This document shows, one piece after another, positions 25,758-34,119 of a DNA stretch of 64,000 nucleotides (position 1 is its first letter; each line of letters begins with the position of its first letter). Under the pieces are notes generated by a model. The model saw nothing but the letters and a program-made list of their open reading frames with translations, had not been told where the DNA came from and searched no databases. The stretch covers positions 1-64,000 of the forward strand of contig NZ_MACF01000136.1 of assembly GCF_001884045.1 (NCBI RefSeq), written 5' to 3'. The translations under genes and the position numbers were made by a program. The stretch comes from Bacillus mobilis. GTDB taxonomy: Bacteria > Bacillota > Bacilli > Bacillales > Bacillaceae_G.

Positions 25758-26462
25758 TCAACTTCTACAGAGCGTCAAACTAGAAACTTCCCTTGCTCCT
25801 CTATCGTATAAAAGACTTCCAATTTGCCTAACTGTAATTCCTGTCGTATATACATCGTCAACGAGTAAGATATGTTGGTCATGAAACATATCTTCTCCCT
25901 GAAAATAAAAAGGATTACTTCCCGAAAGCCTTTCTTTACGTTTCTTCTTACTTTGCTTTTCTGTTTCTCTTCTTCTTAATGATGGATAAGAAATTTTGAC
26001 AGGTAAACAAGCTGCTAATAACTCTGCCTGATTAAAACCACGTTCATATTCCCGTTCCCTACTAAGTGGAACAGCAATAACACTTGAAACACTCGTAAAA
26101 TGCTTTTGAAATAACTCCCGAAAAGATCGATGAAAAATATGAACTAACTCTGCATCCCCCCGAAACTTAAACTGTGCTACTATTTCTTTCATCTCATCAT
26201 CGTACACGTGCAAAGAACGATTTTTAAAAGGACGATATTTCTCCTTGTTTATCCATCTTATGCAATCTACACAAATATCATTTTCTTTATATTCGGAAGG
26301 CAAGCCCTCTAAAGGTCGCCCACATTCCATACAAATGTCTCCTATAATATAGGAAAGTTTCTGCTCACATCTATCACATATATATTTTTTATGAGGCTTT
26401 ACAAAGAAGGTGTACCAACTAACTGTTTCCAATATATACTCATCGCAAAGTAGACAATGCAT
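25758..26462 (-). CDS. comFC: ComF family phosphoribosyltransferase-like protein
   Basis: 234 residues. The N-terminus has two CXXC pairs (CLLC near residue 4; CDRC, CMEC and CVDC further on) suggesting a zinc site. The C-terminus is a PRTase fold with the PRPP loop ILLVDDVYTTGIT. Required for DNA uptake in B. subtilis, probably as a partner of ComFA. ATG 26462 shares one base with the comFA stop (TGATG). A TTG one codon earlier is possible. comFB, present between them in B. subtilis, is missing. Confidence 0.9.
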   Translation of the reverse strand: MHCLLCDEYILETVSWYTFFVKPHKKYICDRCEQKLSYIIGDICMECGRPLEGLPSEYKENDICVDCIRWINKEKYRPFKNRSLHVYDDEMKEIVAQFKFRGDAELVHIFHRSFRELFQKHFTSVSSVIAVPLSREREYERGFNQAELLAACLPVKISYPSLRRRETEKQSKKKRKERLSGSNPFYFQGEDMFHDQHILLVDDVYTTGITVRQIGSLLYDRGAREVSSLTLCRS

Positions 26463-27817
26463 CAATCGATTAATCCTTGTTCTTTTGCCTTTTTGTTCAT
26501 ACTTTGAATATGTTTTTTCGCACGTACCATCGCCTCTGTCTTACCGTAATGAAAATAAACGACCTCGCCATACGGTTCTTCAAAACTACGACCTGCTCGG
26601 CCTGCAATTTGTACGAGTGCACTTTCCGAAAAGATTTCTTCTTCCGCCCCTAACACCGCAACTTGTAAATTCTTCACAGTTACTCCTCTCTCTAAAATTG
26701 TTGTTGTAACTAATAATGGAATTTCTCCCTTTCTGAAAGCTGCTACTTTTTCTTTTCTCATCGGATCTTCTGCATGTACACCATCGATTCTATGATCCAA
26801 CACTTTCAATAATAGGCTCATTTCTTCTATATATCGCACATGAGGAACAAATAAAAAAATAGGATGTTTTTTGTTTACGTACATTTCTAACCATTGTAGT
26901 AAAACTCGAGGGATTTTTTTATGATGGAGGCTTTTCTTCCAATTTCCGCACCAGCAAAATAGAGGAACTGGTAACGGATGACGATGATATCGTCCAGAGA
27001 CAATGATACCTTTTTGCTTTCCACTTCTGAAATTACGTTTCCACTTTTCATCGGGAGTTGCCGTTAAATAAATACGTGCCGCTTTCTCTTTCATCGCTTG
27101 TTGCACTGCATACTGTAACATTTGATCTGCATGATACGGGAAGGCATCAATCTCATCTACAATCATGACATGAAACGCTCTATAATAACGTAACAATTGA
27201 TGCGTCGTTGCAACGACTAACGCTGCATCTTTTTCACGATCTACACTCCCTCCGTATAAAGCAGCTACATTTATATTAGGAAACACTTCTTGTAATCTCG
27301 GTGCTAATTCCAGTACAACGTCTGTTCTTGGCGTTGCAATACAAACTCTTTCTCCTTTTTGAAGTACCTTTGCAATACCGTAAAATAACATTTCTGTTTT
27401 TCCAGCCCCGCATACAGCCCAAATAAAAAAAGATTCTTTCTGCTTAATCGCTTCTATAACACCTTGCGCGGCCAACTCCTGACCAGTAGACAAAGTTCCG
27501 TTCCACTGTAACGAATTTAAACTTGTTTCACCTTTTCTTTCCGCGATCCCACGAACGAGTACAGTACATTCACTAACTCTTCCCATCGTGATACACTTCC
27601 GGCAATACGTACACACTTTACTGCACCTTTTACATGAAAATGATGCAAATAGTCGCTGCTCTATATTTCCGCAGCGCTGACATATATATTTAGAAGGCTT
27701 CTTTTTTATGCCTTGTACACATACGACCTCTCCCTTCTTTTTCAGATCACTTAATTCTCTCCGTAAATCTGAAGAAAGTTCTTCTAATAGCAACTGTTTT
27801 CCAGCAAGCATCAGCAA
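26462..27817 (-). CDS. comFA: ComFA, ATP-dependent DNA uptake motor
   Basis: 451 residues. A zinc-binding region with four CXXC clusters (CQRCG, CKRC, CTYC, CRKC; residues about 45-75) precedes a superfamily 2 helicase core with Walker A AVCGAGKTE, DEID box, LTATP and QIAGRAGR. It drives translocation of transforming DNA at the membrane. No obvious ComK box (paired AAAA-N5-TTTT) was found upstream, though B. cereus promoters differ. Confidence 0.93.
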   Translation of the reverse strand: MLMLAGKQLLLEELSSDLRRELSDLKKKGEVVCVQGIKKKPSKYICQRCGNIEQRLFASFSCKRCSKVCTYCRKCITMGRVSECTVLVRGIAERKGETSLNSLQWNGTLSTGQELAAQGVIEAIKQKESFFIWAVCGAGKTEMLFYGIAKVLQKGERVCIATPRTDVVLELAPRLQEVFPNINVAALYGGSVDREKDAALVVATTHQLLRYYRAFHVMIVDEIDAFPYHADQMLQYAVQQAMKEKAARIYLTATPDEKWKRNFRSGKQKGIIVSGRYHRHPLPVPLFCWCGNWKKSLHHKKIPRVLLQWLEMYVNKKHPIFLFVPHVRYIEEMSLLLKVLDHRIDGVHAEDPMRKEKVAAFRKGEIPLLVTTTILERGVTVKNLQVAVLGAEEEIFSESALVQIAGRAGRSFEEPYGEVVYFHYGKTEAMVRAKKHIQSMNKKAKEQGLID

Positions 27818-27868
27818 CCACCTCCAGCACTACTATAAACCCTTCTCATAATCTCGTAAAAACTCAAA

Positions 27869-27910
27869 AAAGCCGATAACCTACTTATAAAATAGTAAGC
27901 TATCGACTTT
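27869..27910 (-). terminator. Terminator after the CwlO-like gene
   Basis: Imperfect stem AAAGCCGATA...CTACT / AGTA...TATCGACTTT followed on the minus strand by a run of T (complement of 27863-27870). Confidence 0.75.
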
Positions 27911-27938
27911 ATACACATGTTTTATTCGTTTATAAATC

Positions 27939-29231
27939 CTAGAATCTACCGTATCCTAAGAAATGTTTTTGGTTGTAGCTACTGCTTAAGCTAGCGTAAG
28001 CAATCCCTTTATCACCAGCATGAATCATTTGGCCATTACCAACATAAATACCGATGTGAGATGGACCTGGCTTATAAGTACCTTGGAAGAATACTAAATC
28101 TCCAGGTTGTGGGCTACTTACTTTAGAAACTGAATTCCAGTAACCTGCAACGTCTTGACGTCCTACACCGAAGACGTAAGAAATAAATCCACTACAGTCA
28201 AAACCACCGTTTGATGGAGATGCACTTCCCCAAACATACGGTAAACCTAAATATTGTTGTGCTTTACCAATTACGCCAGGAGCTGGAGCTGGGCCTGGTG
28301 CTGGCTCTGGTTTTTTCGTTTCTTGCTTAGGTGCTTCTTTTTTAGGCTCTTCTTTTTTAGGTTCTTCTTTTTGAGCTGGTGCTGCTGGCTGAGCAGGTGC
28401 CGCTTGTGCTGGTTGAGCTTGCGCATCTTTAGCAGCTTGCTCTGCTTGTTTTTGAGCAGCAGCTTCTTGTGCAGCTTTTTCTTGTGCTTCTTGTTCAGCA
28501 ATACGTTGTAATTGCAGTGCTTGTTTTTCAAGATCTTTCAATTGACTTTCCGTACTTGTCATTGAAGTTACAACTGTATCCATTTTGCCGCTTAAATCAT
28601 TTACTGCTGTTGATTTTTTCGCTTTTTCAGCGTCAAGTTCTTTCTTAGCAGTTTCAATTTGAGCTTGTGCTTCTTTTAATTCTTTTTGCTTTGTTTTTAC
28701 CGTTTCAACGTCTTTTTTCACGTTCGCTTGATCTTCTTGTTGTGTTTTCATGATATCTTCATCAGACTCAAGAATTTTAGAAACAGAAGCTAAACGATCA
28801 ACTAGATCTGCAACGTTTTTAGAGTTTACAAGAACTTCTGTTACAACATTTGTGTTTGGTTGTTCTTGAAGCGCAACTAAACGTTTTCTTAATAACTCTT
28901 CACGTTTTGCAATTTTCGTTTGTAGTTCTGCAATATCTTTATTTTTATTTTCGATTAATTGCTCCGTATCAGCAACTTTTTTCGTTGTTTCATCAAGCTT
29001 TGAAGCATTCTCTTGAACAGACTTATCTAAACCTTGAATTGTTTTGTTTAAGTCATTCATTTGTTTTTGTAATTCATCACGTTCTTGTTGTTGTTTATGT
29101 AAAGTGTCATTTTGTGTATTAATTTGTGATTTCACGTCAGTAATTTTATCTTCTGCAAATACATTTGGTGTTAGTCCTGAAAACATTAACCCTGCAACTA
29201 ATGCGCAAGATGCCATTTTTAGCTTTTTCAT
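27939..29231 (-). CDS. CwlO-like D,L-endopeptidase (coiled coil plus NlpC/P60)
   Basis: 430 residues. Signal peptide 1-26 (ending VFAED). Residues 30-250 form two long coiled-coil stretches as in CwlO/PcsB. A linker of Ala, Pro, Gln and Lys-Glu repeats spans about 255-320. The C-terminal NlpC/P60 domain has catalytic Cys in FDCSGF, His in SHIGIYVG and a third polar residue in MIHAGDKG. It cleaves D-gamma-glutamyl-diaminopimelate bonds. In B. subtilis the equivalent is activated by FtsEX and transcribed under WalR; both partners' signatures are in this window. Calling it the CwlO orthologue is inference. Confidence 0.88.
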   Translation of the reverse strand: MKKLKMASCALVAGLMFSGLTPNVFAEDKITDVKSQINTQNDTLHKQQQERDELQKQMNDLNKTIQGLDKSVQENASKLDETTKKVADTEQLIENKNKDIAELQTKIAKREELLRKRLVALQEQPNTNVVTEVLVNSKNVADLVDRLASVSKILESDEDIMKTQQEDQANVKKDVETVKTKQKELKEAQAQIETAKKELDAEKAKKSTAVNDLSGKMDTVVTSMTSTESQLKDLEKQALQLQRIAEQEAQEKAAQEAAAQKQAEQAAKDAQAQPAQAAPAQPAAPAQKEEPKKEEPKKEAPKQETKKPEPAPGPAPAPGVIGKAQQYLGLPYVWGSASPSNGGFDCSGFISYVFGVGRQDVAGYWNSVSKVSSPQPGDLVFFQGTYKPGPSHIGIYVGNGQMIHAGDKGIAYASLSSSYNQKHFLGYGRF

Positions 29232-29284
29232 TTTATTTTTTACACCGCTTTCTTTTGTCTTTTTTCCGTATATAACCTATAAAA

Positions 29285-29356
29285 TTTATACCATAATTCG
29301 GGATTTTTTTTGCTAATGTTACGCTATTGTAAAACAAATGTAATATTATATGTAAC
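29285..29356 (-). promoter_or_regulatory. Promoter with WalR boxes
   Basis: TGTTAC-GCTAT-TGTAAA (29317-29333) matches the WalR consensus TGTWAH-N5-TGTWAH exactly on the plus strand. A second near-match TGTAAT-N6-TGTAAC lies at 29339-29356. A TATAAA -10 (29285-29290, minus) has a poor -35, in keeping with activation. This points to WalRK control of the hydrolase. Confidence 0.7.
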
Positions 29357-29424
29357 TCTATCTCAAAATATGCATATTTTTGTATATGTGTGTAGAATTT
29401 TAAAAGCTTTTTATAAGCAAAAAA

Positions 29425-29450
29425 AAAACGCAAGGTTTCCCTTACGTTTT
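29425..29450 (-). terminator. Terminator after YodB-like regulator
   Basis: AAAACGCAAGG/CCTTACGTTTT stem with a 4-nt loop and a long T-run on the minus strand (complement of 29420-29428). Confidence 0.85.
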
Positions 29451-29483
29451 GTTACATACACTAATACAAATGAAATCAAAACG

Positions 29484-29798
29484 TTATTTCATCCATTTCT
29501 CAGCCCAATTTTGGACTTCATCCATAACACTTTCTAATGCTTTCCCTTTTTCAGTTAAGCCGTACTCGATTCGAACTGGTACTTCTGGATAAACATTACG
29601 AACTACAATGCCTTCGCTTTCCAATTCCTTTAAACGCTCTGACAACATACGATCGCTCATATTTGGTATAATATCTGCGATTTCTCTAAAACGTTTTGAC
29701 TCTTCAAGCAAAGATTTAATAATTAAGCCAGTCCATTTCTTACTAAGCAAAGTAAAAGCTGACTCAAACTTTGGACATAAACAAGAATTATGCTCCAT
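29484..29798 (-). CDS. HxlR/DUF24 family regulator, YodB-like
   Basis: 104 residues from ATG 29798. A GTG three codons earlier is possible but spaces worse from AGAGG. Winged HTH: FTLLSKKWTGLIIKSLLEESKRFREIADIIP, then SDRMLSERLKELESEGIV. The N-terminal SCLCPKFESAF resembles YodB/CatR, where the conserved Cys senses quinones, diamide or HOCl by thiol oxidation; here two Cys are spaced by one residue. It probably represses an oxidoreductase gene elsewhere. No target is adjacent. Confidence 0.85.
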   Translation of the reverse strand: MEHNSCLCPKFESAFTLLSKKWTGLIIKSLLEESKRFREIADIIPNMSDRMLSERLKELESEGIVVRNVYPEVPVRIEYGLTEKGKALESVMDEVQNWAEKWMK

Positions 29799-29934
29799 AT
29801 GTTTCACCTCTCCTCCATTATAATATAGTCTCTTGTAAAAAGTAAGTTATAAAACTTTCCTCGTTAATTTATTTTACGTACATTTTACCATTTCCAAATA
29901 TTAACTTGTCAACTACACGTAAAATATCCGTAAA

Positions 29935-29963
29935 AAAACCCTCTTAAAAAGAGAGCTTTTTAT
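29935..29963 (-). terminator. Weak terminator after degV
   Basis: Stem CCCTCTT/AAGAGAG with flanking A-run on the left, which gives a T-run for the minus transcript just past the degV-family stop. Confidence 0.6.
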
Positions 29964-29969
29964 ATCTTA

Positions 29970-30812
29970 TTACTTCGTATACCACCCAAGACCTAGCGCA
30001 CCTTCACCTAAATGCGTACCAATTACAGCACCGAAATAACCTGTGCGGATTGTGACATGAGGATATTTTGCTTCTAATTCTGCCTTCCATTCATTCGCTT
30101 CCTCTTCACGTTGTGCATGAATGATAACTGCTTCCATAGGTACACCTTTACTTGCTTGCTCATCAAAAATTTCAACAATTCGTTTTAACGCCTTTTTACG
30201 TGTACGAATCTTTTCAAATGGAATAATGATTTTATCTCTAAAATATAAAACGGGCTTCACTTGTAACAAACTACCAATGAAGGCTTGCGCACTATTTAAT
30301 CGTCCGCCACGTTGTAAATGATGTAAATCATCTACTACAAAATAAGCGTCCATCGTTTTCTTCATTTCATCAAAACGGGCAACGATCTCTTTCGGATCTT
30401 TTCCTTCGCTTGCTAATTTTGCCCCTTCACGTACATAGAATCCTTGTACTTCACAGCTAATTTCAGAGTCGTACGTATATACATCAATACCCTCTACCAT
30501 TTGCCCGGCTGTCGTTGCCGTTTGATATGTACCACTAATCCCACTTGAAAGATGAATGCTAATAACCGCATCATAATCCTTCGATAGTTCTTCAAATAAC
30601 TCAACAAACTTTCCGATTGCTGGCTGAGAAGTTTTCGGAAGTTCTTCTTGCTCACGTACTTTTACATAGAAATCATCTACTGAAATTTCAGCTTCTTCTT
30701 GATAAGATTCCGTTCCAAATACAACGTTTAATGGAATCATATATATATTGAGTTCATCACGAATATGCTTCGGTATATATGCTGTACTATCAGTAACAAT
30801 AGCTGTTTTCAT
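29970..30812 (-). CDS. degV: DegV family fatty-acid-binding protein
   Basis: 280 residues. EDD-fold family features: TDSTAYIP at the start, TSQPAIGKF and SSGISGTYQTA loops lining the lipid site, and GTHLGEGALGLGWY at the C-terminus. Relatives are FakB-type acyl carrier proteins that hand host or endogenous fatty acids to FakA kinase. In B. subtilis yviA/degV sits next to degU, but degS/degU are absent here. Confidence 0.9.
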   Translation of the reverse strand: MKTAIVTDSTAYIPKHIRDELNIYMIPLNVVFGTESYQEEAEISVDDFYVKVREQEELPKTSQPAIGKFVELFEELSKDYDAVISIHLSSGISGTYQTATTAGQMVEGIDVYTYDSEISCEVQGFYVREGAKLASEGKDPKEIVARFDEMKKTMDAYFVVDDLHHLQRGGRLNSAQAFIGSLLQVKPVLYFRDKIIIPFEKIRTRKKALKRIVEIFDEQASKGVPMEAVIIHAQREEEANEWKAELEAKYPHVTIRTGYFGAVIGTHLGEGALGLGWYTK

Positions 30813-31051
30813 TTGCGTACCTGCCTTATAAAAAAGTTTTTATTCCCTAAGTTTACACGAAAACTAAAAATGGTGCATCCATACATGAAAATGCCGATTT
30901 GAAATTATACTAACCACCTCGACAAATTACAACAAAAAGGTGAAATACTCACCAAAAATTTCAGCTTATTTATAAAAAATGTTTGAATATAAAAACGCCC
31001 GCTTTTAAAATGTAAAGTACTAGTCATTTTGATAGATAGGGGCGTATACGA

Positions 31052-31687
31052 GTGTTATTACAATATTTAACAATCAAAGACTACGGTGAACACGAAATTG
31101 TCATTCAAAAATCAAGATTTATCTGTTATGTTAGCAGAGCTACAACTGAAGAAGAAGCTCAAGAATTTATACAAAAAATAAAAAAACAAAATTGGAATGC
31201 CACACATAATTGTTCTGCGTATTTGATTGGCGAACAAGATCAAATCCAAAAAGCAAATGATGATGGAGAACCTAGCGGCACAGCTGGTGTACCTATGTTA
31301 GAGGTCCTAAAAAAACGCGGTTTAAAAGATACCGTCGTTGTCGTTACTCGCTATTTTGGCGGCATCAAACTTGGCGCAGGTGGATTAATTCGCGCATATG
31401 GAAAATGTACAAGTGAGGGTATTAATCATATTGGTGTCGTTCAGCGAAAACTAATGCGTGTTATGCAGACCGAAATTGATTACACATTACTTGGCAAAAT
31501 TGAAAATGAATTACGTAATTCGAAATATGCCATTAAAGATATACATTATCTCGAAAATGTCACATTTGATACGTATGTAGAAGAAGATGGAAAACAAGCA
31601 TTCACAGATTGGATGATTGAATTAACAAATGGGAAATGTACAATTACAGAAGGAGATATGTTGTACTTAGAACAAGATGTTATCTAA
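31052..31687 (+). CDS. yvyE: YvyE/YigZ (IMPACT) family protein
   Basis: 211 residues. N-terminal IMPACT/UPF0029 core with NCSAYLIG and DDGEPSGTAGVPMLEVL and VTRYFGGIKLGAGGLIRAY, followed by a small C-terminal ferredoxin-like domain. Homologues bind ribosomes or modulate translation; function in Bacillus is unclear. GTG 31052 start. Position next to wall polymer genes is as in B. subtilis, except that degSU is missing on the other side. Confidence 0.92.
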   Translation: MLLQYLTIKDYGEHEIVIQKSRFICYVSRATTEEEAQEFIQKIKKQNWNATHNCSAYLIGEQDQIQKANDDGEPSGTAGVPMLEVLKKRGLKDTVVVVTRYFGGIKLGAGGLIRAYGKCTSEGINHIGVVQRKLMRVMQTEIDYTLLGKIENELRNSKYAIKDIHYLENVTFDTYVEEDGKQAFTDWMIELTNGKCTITEGDMLYLEQDVI

Positions 31688-31761
31688 GAATAACTATATT
31701 ATCACCTCTAAAGATTAATGTAGTGAATTACTTCCCTACAAATGAACTAAGGAGATTATAT

Positions 31762-32889
31762 ATGGAAGAACGTTATTATCATCTCCAAAATAGCAGAATA
31801 AAAAAGAAACGAAGAAGAAAGTTTTTCTACTTCCTTATTTTCGTATTTTTATTTGGCGGTGTAGGACTTTATATATTAAATTCCTACTCTTCTCTCATGG
31901 GGATGTATAGTGGTTTTACTCGTCAAAAATCGGACTTGAGAACCGAAGATGTAGAAATTACAAAAGAGCCTTTTACACTCCTCATTATGGGTATAGAAGA
32001 TTATGCAACGGACGGTCAAAACGGTCGTACAGATTCATTAATGTTTGCGACAGTCAATCCTAAAACGAAAAAGATTTCGCTTATGAGTATCCCTCGTGAT
32101 AGTCGCGTTCCAATTGTTGGTAAGAACAAAGAGGACAAAATTAACGCTGCACATGCTTACGGCGGAGAAGAAATGGCAATCAAAACGGTCGAAGGTTTTC
32201 TAAAAGTTCCTGTAGACCATTATATTAAAATTGATTTCCAAGGCTTTAAAGGTATTGTTGATGCTGTTGGCGGTGTTACCGTTGATGTCCCATTCGATTT
32301 TTGGGAGCGTTCGGACATGGATTACTACAAAAAAATCGAATTTAAGCAAGGACAACAAGACTTAAATGGTGAAGAAGCACTCGCATACGTACGTATGCGA
32401 AAGCAGGATCCAAACGGCGATTATGGTCGGGCCGCTAGACAAAGACAATTACTAGCAGCTGTTGCTCAAAAACTAAATTCAGCCTCTACTGTATTTAAAA
32501 TTAAAGATTTAACGACAGTCGTTGGAAAATATATAAAAACTGATATTCCTATTTCAGACGGACTTGCTCTTTACAATAAACTATCTGGGTTTGATCCTTC
32601 TACAATACAAACACTCAAACTCGAAGGAGAAGACAAAAAAATAGGCGGTATTTATTACTTCCTTCCAGATCCAATCGGTGTAGAGACAGTACGTAACGAA
32701 ATTAAAAAAGAGTTAGGAGAAAAAGCGAACACTCAAGAAAATCCAACTACAAAAACCGAATCAAATCCTAACTCTAACGAAAAAGTAAAGAAAGAAACGA
32801 ACCAAAACCAGAATCAGAACAAAACACCAATTGAGCCACCTCCTTCTACGAATGCTCATGCAGAGTGGATTATGAGAAATCAGCAATAA
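31762..32889 (+). CDS. LytR-CpsA-Psr ligase
   Basis: 375 residues from ATG 31762 (SD AAGGAG, 7 nt). The frame opens earlier inside yvyE but has no SD there. A short basic cytoplasmic tail, TM at residues about 20-42, then the extracellular LCP domain with arginines and aspartates that bind the lipid pyrophosphate (GQNGRTDSLMF, SIPRDSRVP, LAYVRMRKQDPNGDYGR). The C-terminal 60 residues are a disordered Asn/Gln/Lys/Thr tail. LCP enzymes attach teichoic-acid-like polymers to peptidoglycan. Neighbours mnaA and tagO make polymer precursors. Confidence 0.92.
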   Translation: MEERYYHLQNSRIKKKRRRKFFYFLIFVFLFGGVGLYILNSYSSLMGMYSGFTRQKSDLRTEDVEITKEPFTLLIMGIEDYATDGQNGRTDSLMFATVNPKTKKISLMSIPRDSRVPIVGKNKEDKINAAHAYGGEEMAIKTVEGFLKVPVDHYIKIDFQGFKGIVDAVGGVTVDVPFDFWERSDMDYYKKIEFKQGQQDLNGEEALAYVRMRKQDPNGDYGRAARQRQLLAAVAQKLNSASTVFKIKDLTTVVGKYIKTDIPISDGLALYNKLSGFDPSTIQTLKLEGEDKKIGGIYYFLPDPIGVETVRNEIKKELGEKANTQENPTTKTESNPNSNEKVKKETNQNQNQNKTPIEPPPSTNAHAEWIMRNQQ

Positions 32890-32890
32890 C

Positions 32891-32928
32891 AAAAGGAGCC
32901 AAATCGTATACGATTTGGCTCTTTTTTA
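32891..32928. terminator. Strong bidirectional terminator
   Basis: GAGCCAAATCGTA/TACGATTTGGCTC (13-bp perfect stem) with A-run and T-run flanks between the convergent LCP and mnaA genes. Confidence 0.93.
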
Positions 32929-32929
32929 T

Positions 32930-34045
32930 TTACTTATTAAAGTGTTGTAAAATTGCTTCTACAATACGCTCTGATGCACGGCCATCACCGTAAGGATTAG
33001 ATGCTTTTGACATCTTATCATGAGCTTCTTTATCTGATAACAATTCATCAGCAAGACCAAAGATTGTCTCTTCGTCTGTTCCTGCTAATTTCAATGTACC
33101 TGCTTCAATACCTTCTGGACGCTCTGTTGTATCACGAAGAACAAGAACCGGTACACCTAGTGACGGTGCTTCCTCTTGTACACCACCAGAGTCAGTTAAC
33201 ATTAAGTATGAACGAGCTGCAACATTGTGGAAATCAATTACATCTAACGGCTCAATTAAATGAATACGACCATGATCGCCTAGAATATCATTCGCTGTTT
33301 CACGAACAACAGGGTTCATATGAACAGGATACACAACTTGTACGTCTTCATGCTTATCAACAAGACGTTTAATTGCACGGAACATATTACGCATTGGCTC
33401 TCCTAAGTTTTCACGACGGTGAGCTGTCATAAGTACAAGACGATCACTTCCAAGTTTCTCTAGTACAGGATGACTATATGTTTCTTTTACAGTCGTTTTT
33501 AGTGCGTCAATCGCTGTATTTCCTGTTATGAAAATGCGTGACTCATCTTTATTTTCTTTCTGTAAGTTCGTTGCTGATTTTGATGTAGGTGAGAAATGAA
33601 GATCTGCCATTACACCTGTTAGTTGGCGATTCATTTCTTCTGGGTATGGAGAATATTTATCCCATGTACGAAGTCCTGCCTCGACATGACCTACTGGAAT
33701 TTGATTATAGAAAGCAGCTAAACTTGCAATAAATGTTGTCGTTGTATCACCATGTACAAGTACGATATCCGGCTTTGCTTCTTTCATTACTTTATCTAAA
33801 CCTTCTAACCCACGCGTTGTAATATCAATTAAAGTTTGGCGATCCTTCATAATATTCAAATCGAAATCTGGCGTAATTCCAAAGATACTTAATACTTGAT
33901 CTAACATTTGACGATGCTGTGCTGTTACAGTCACAATCGATTCAATTTTGTCTGGATGCTTTTGCAACTCTAACACAAGAGGTGCCATTTTAATTGCTTC
34001 TGGACGTGTCCCGAAAATTGTCATTACTTTTAAACGTTCAGTCAT
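32930..34045 (-). CDS. mnaA: UDP-GlcNAc 2-epimerase (non-hydrolysing)
   Basis: 371 residues, two-Rossmann GT-B-like fold: GTRPEAIKMAPL at the start, VHGDTTTTF, GHVEAGLRTWDKYSPYPEE and DSGGVQEEAPSLGVPVL with RDTTERPEG. Interconverts UDP-GlcNAc and UDP-ManNAc, the precursor for wall teichoic acid linkage units and secondary wall polysaccharide. The B. cereus group has two such enzymes (GneY and GneZ in B. anthracis); this location near secA suggests the GneZ equivalent, from memory. Confidence 0.95.
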   Translation of the reverse strand: MTERLKVMTIFGTRPEAIKMAPLVLELQKHPDKIESIVTVTAQHRQMLDQVLSIFGITPDFDLNIMKDRQTLIDITTRGLEGLDKVMKEAKPDIVLVHGDTTTTFIASLAAFYNQIPVGHVEAGLRTWDKYSPYPEEMNRQLTGVMADLHFSPTSKSATNLQKENKDESRIFITGNTAIDALKTTVKETYSHPVLEKLGSDRLVLMTAHRRENLGEPMRNMFRAIKRLVDKHEDVQVVYPVHMNPVVRETANDILGDHGRIHLIEPLDVIDFHNVAARSYLMLTDSGGVQEEAPSLGVPVLVLRDTTERPEGIEAGTLKLAGTDEETIFGLADELLSDKEAHDKMSKASNPYGDGRASERIVEAILQHFNK

Positions 34046-34119
34046 TTCATTGCCTCTTTTCTTTCACTAGTTACAAATTCTATTATGACATATAAGAATA
34101 TACATGAATACATACCTTT

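Noticed and set aside
27818-27938. ComK box upstream of comFA
   Set aside because: No pair of AAAA-N5-TTTT elements with correct spacing; the T-rich stretch belongs to the terminator of the upstream gene.
28254-28531. Frames on both strands rich in Gln, Leu and Arg within the CwlO-like gene
   Set aside because: They come from the Ala/Pro/Gln/Lys-Glu linker of the real gene in other frames.
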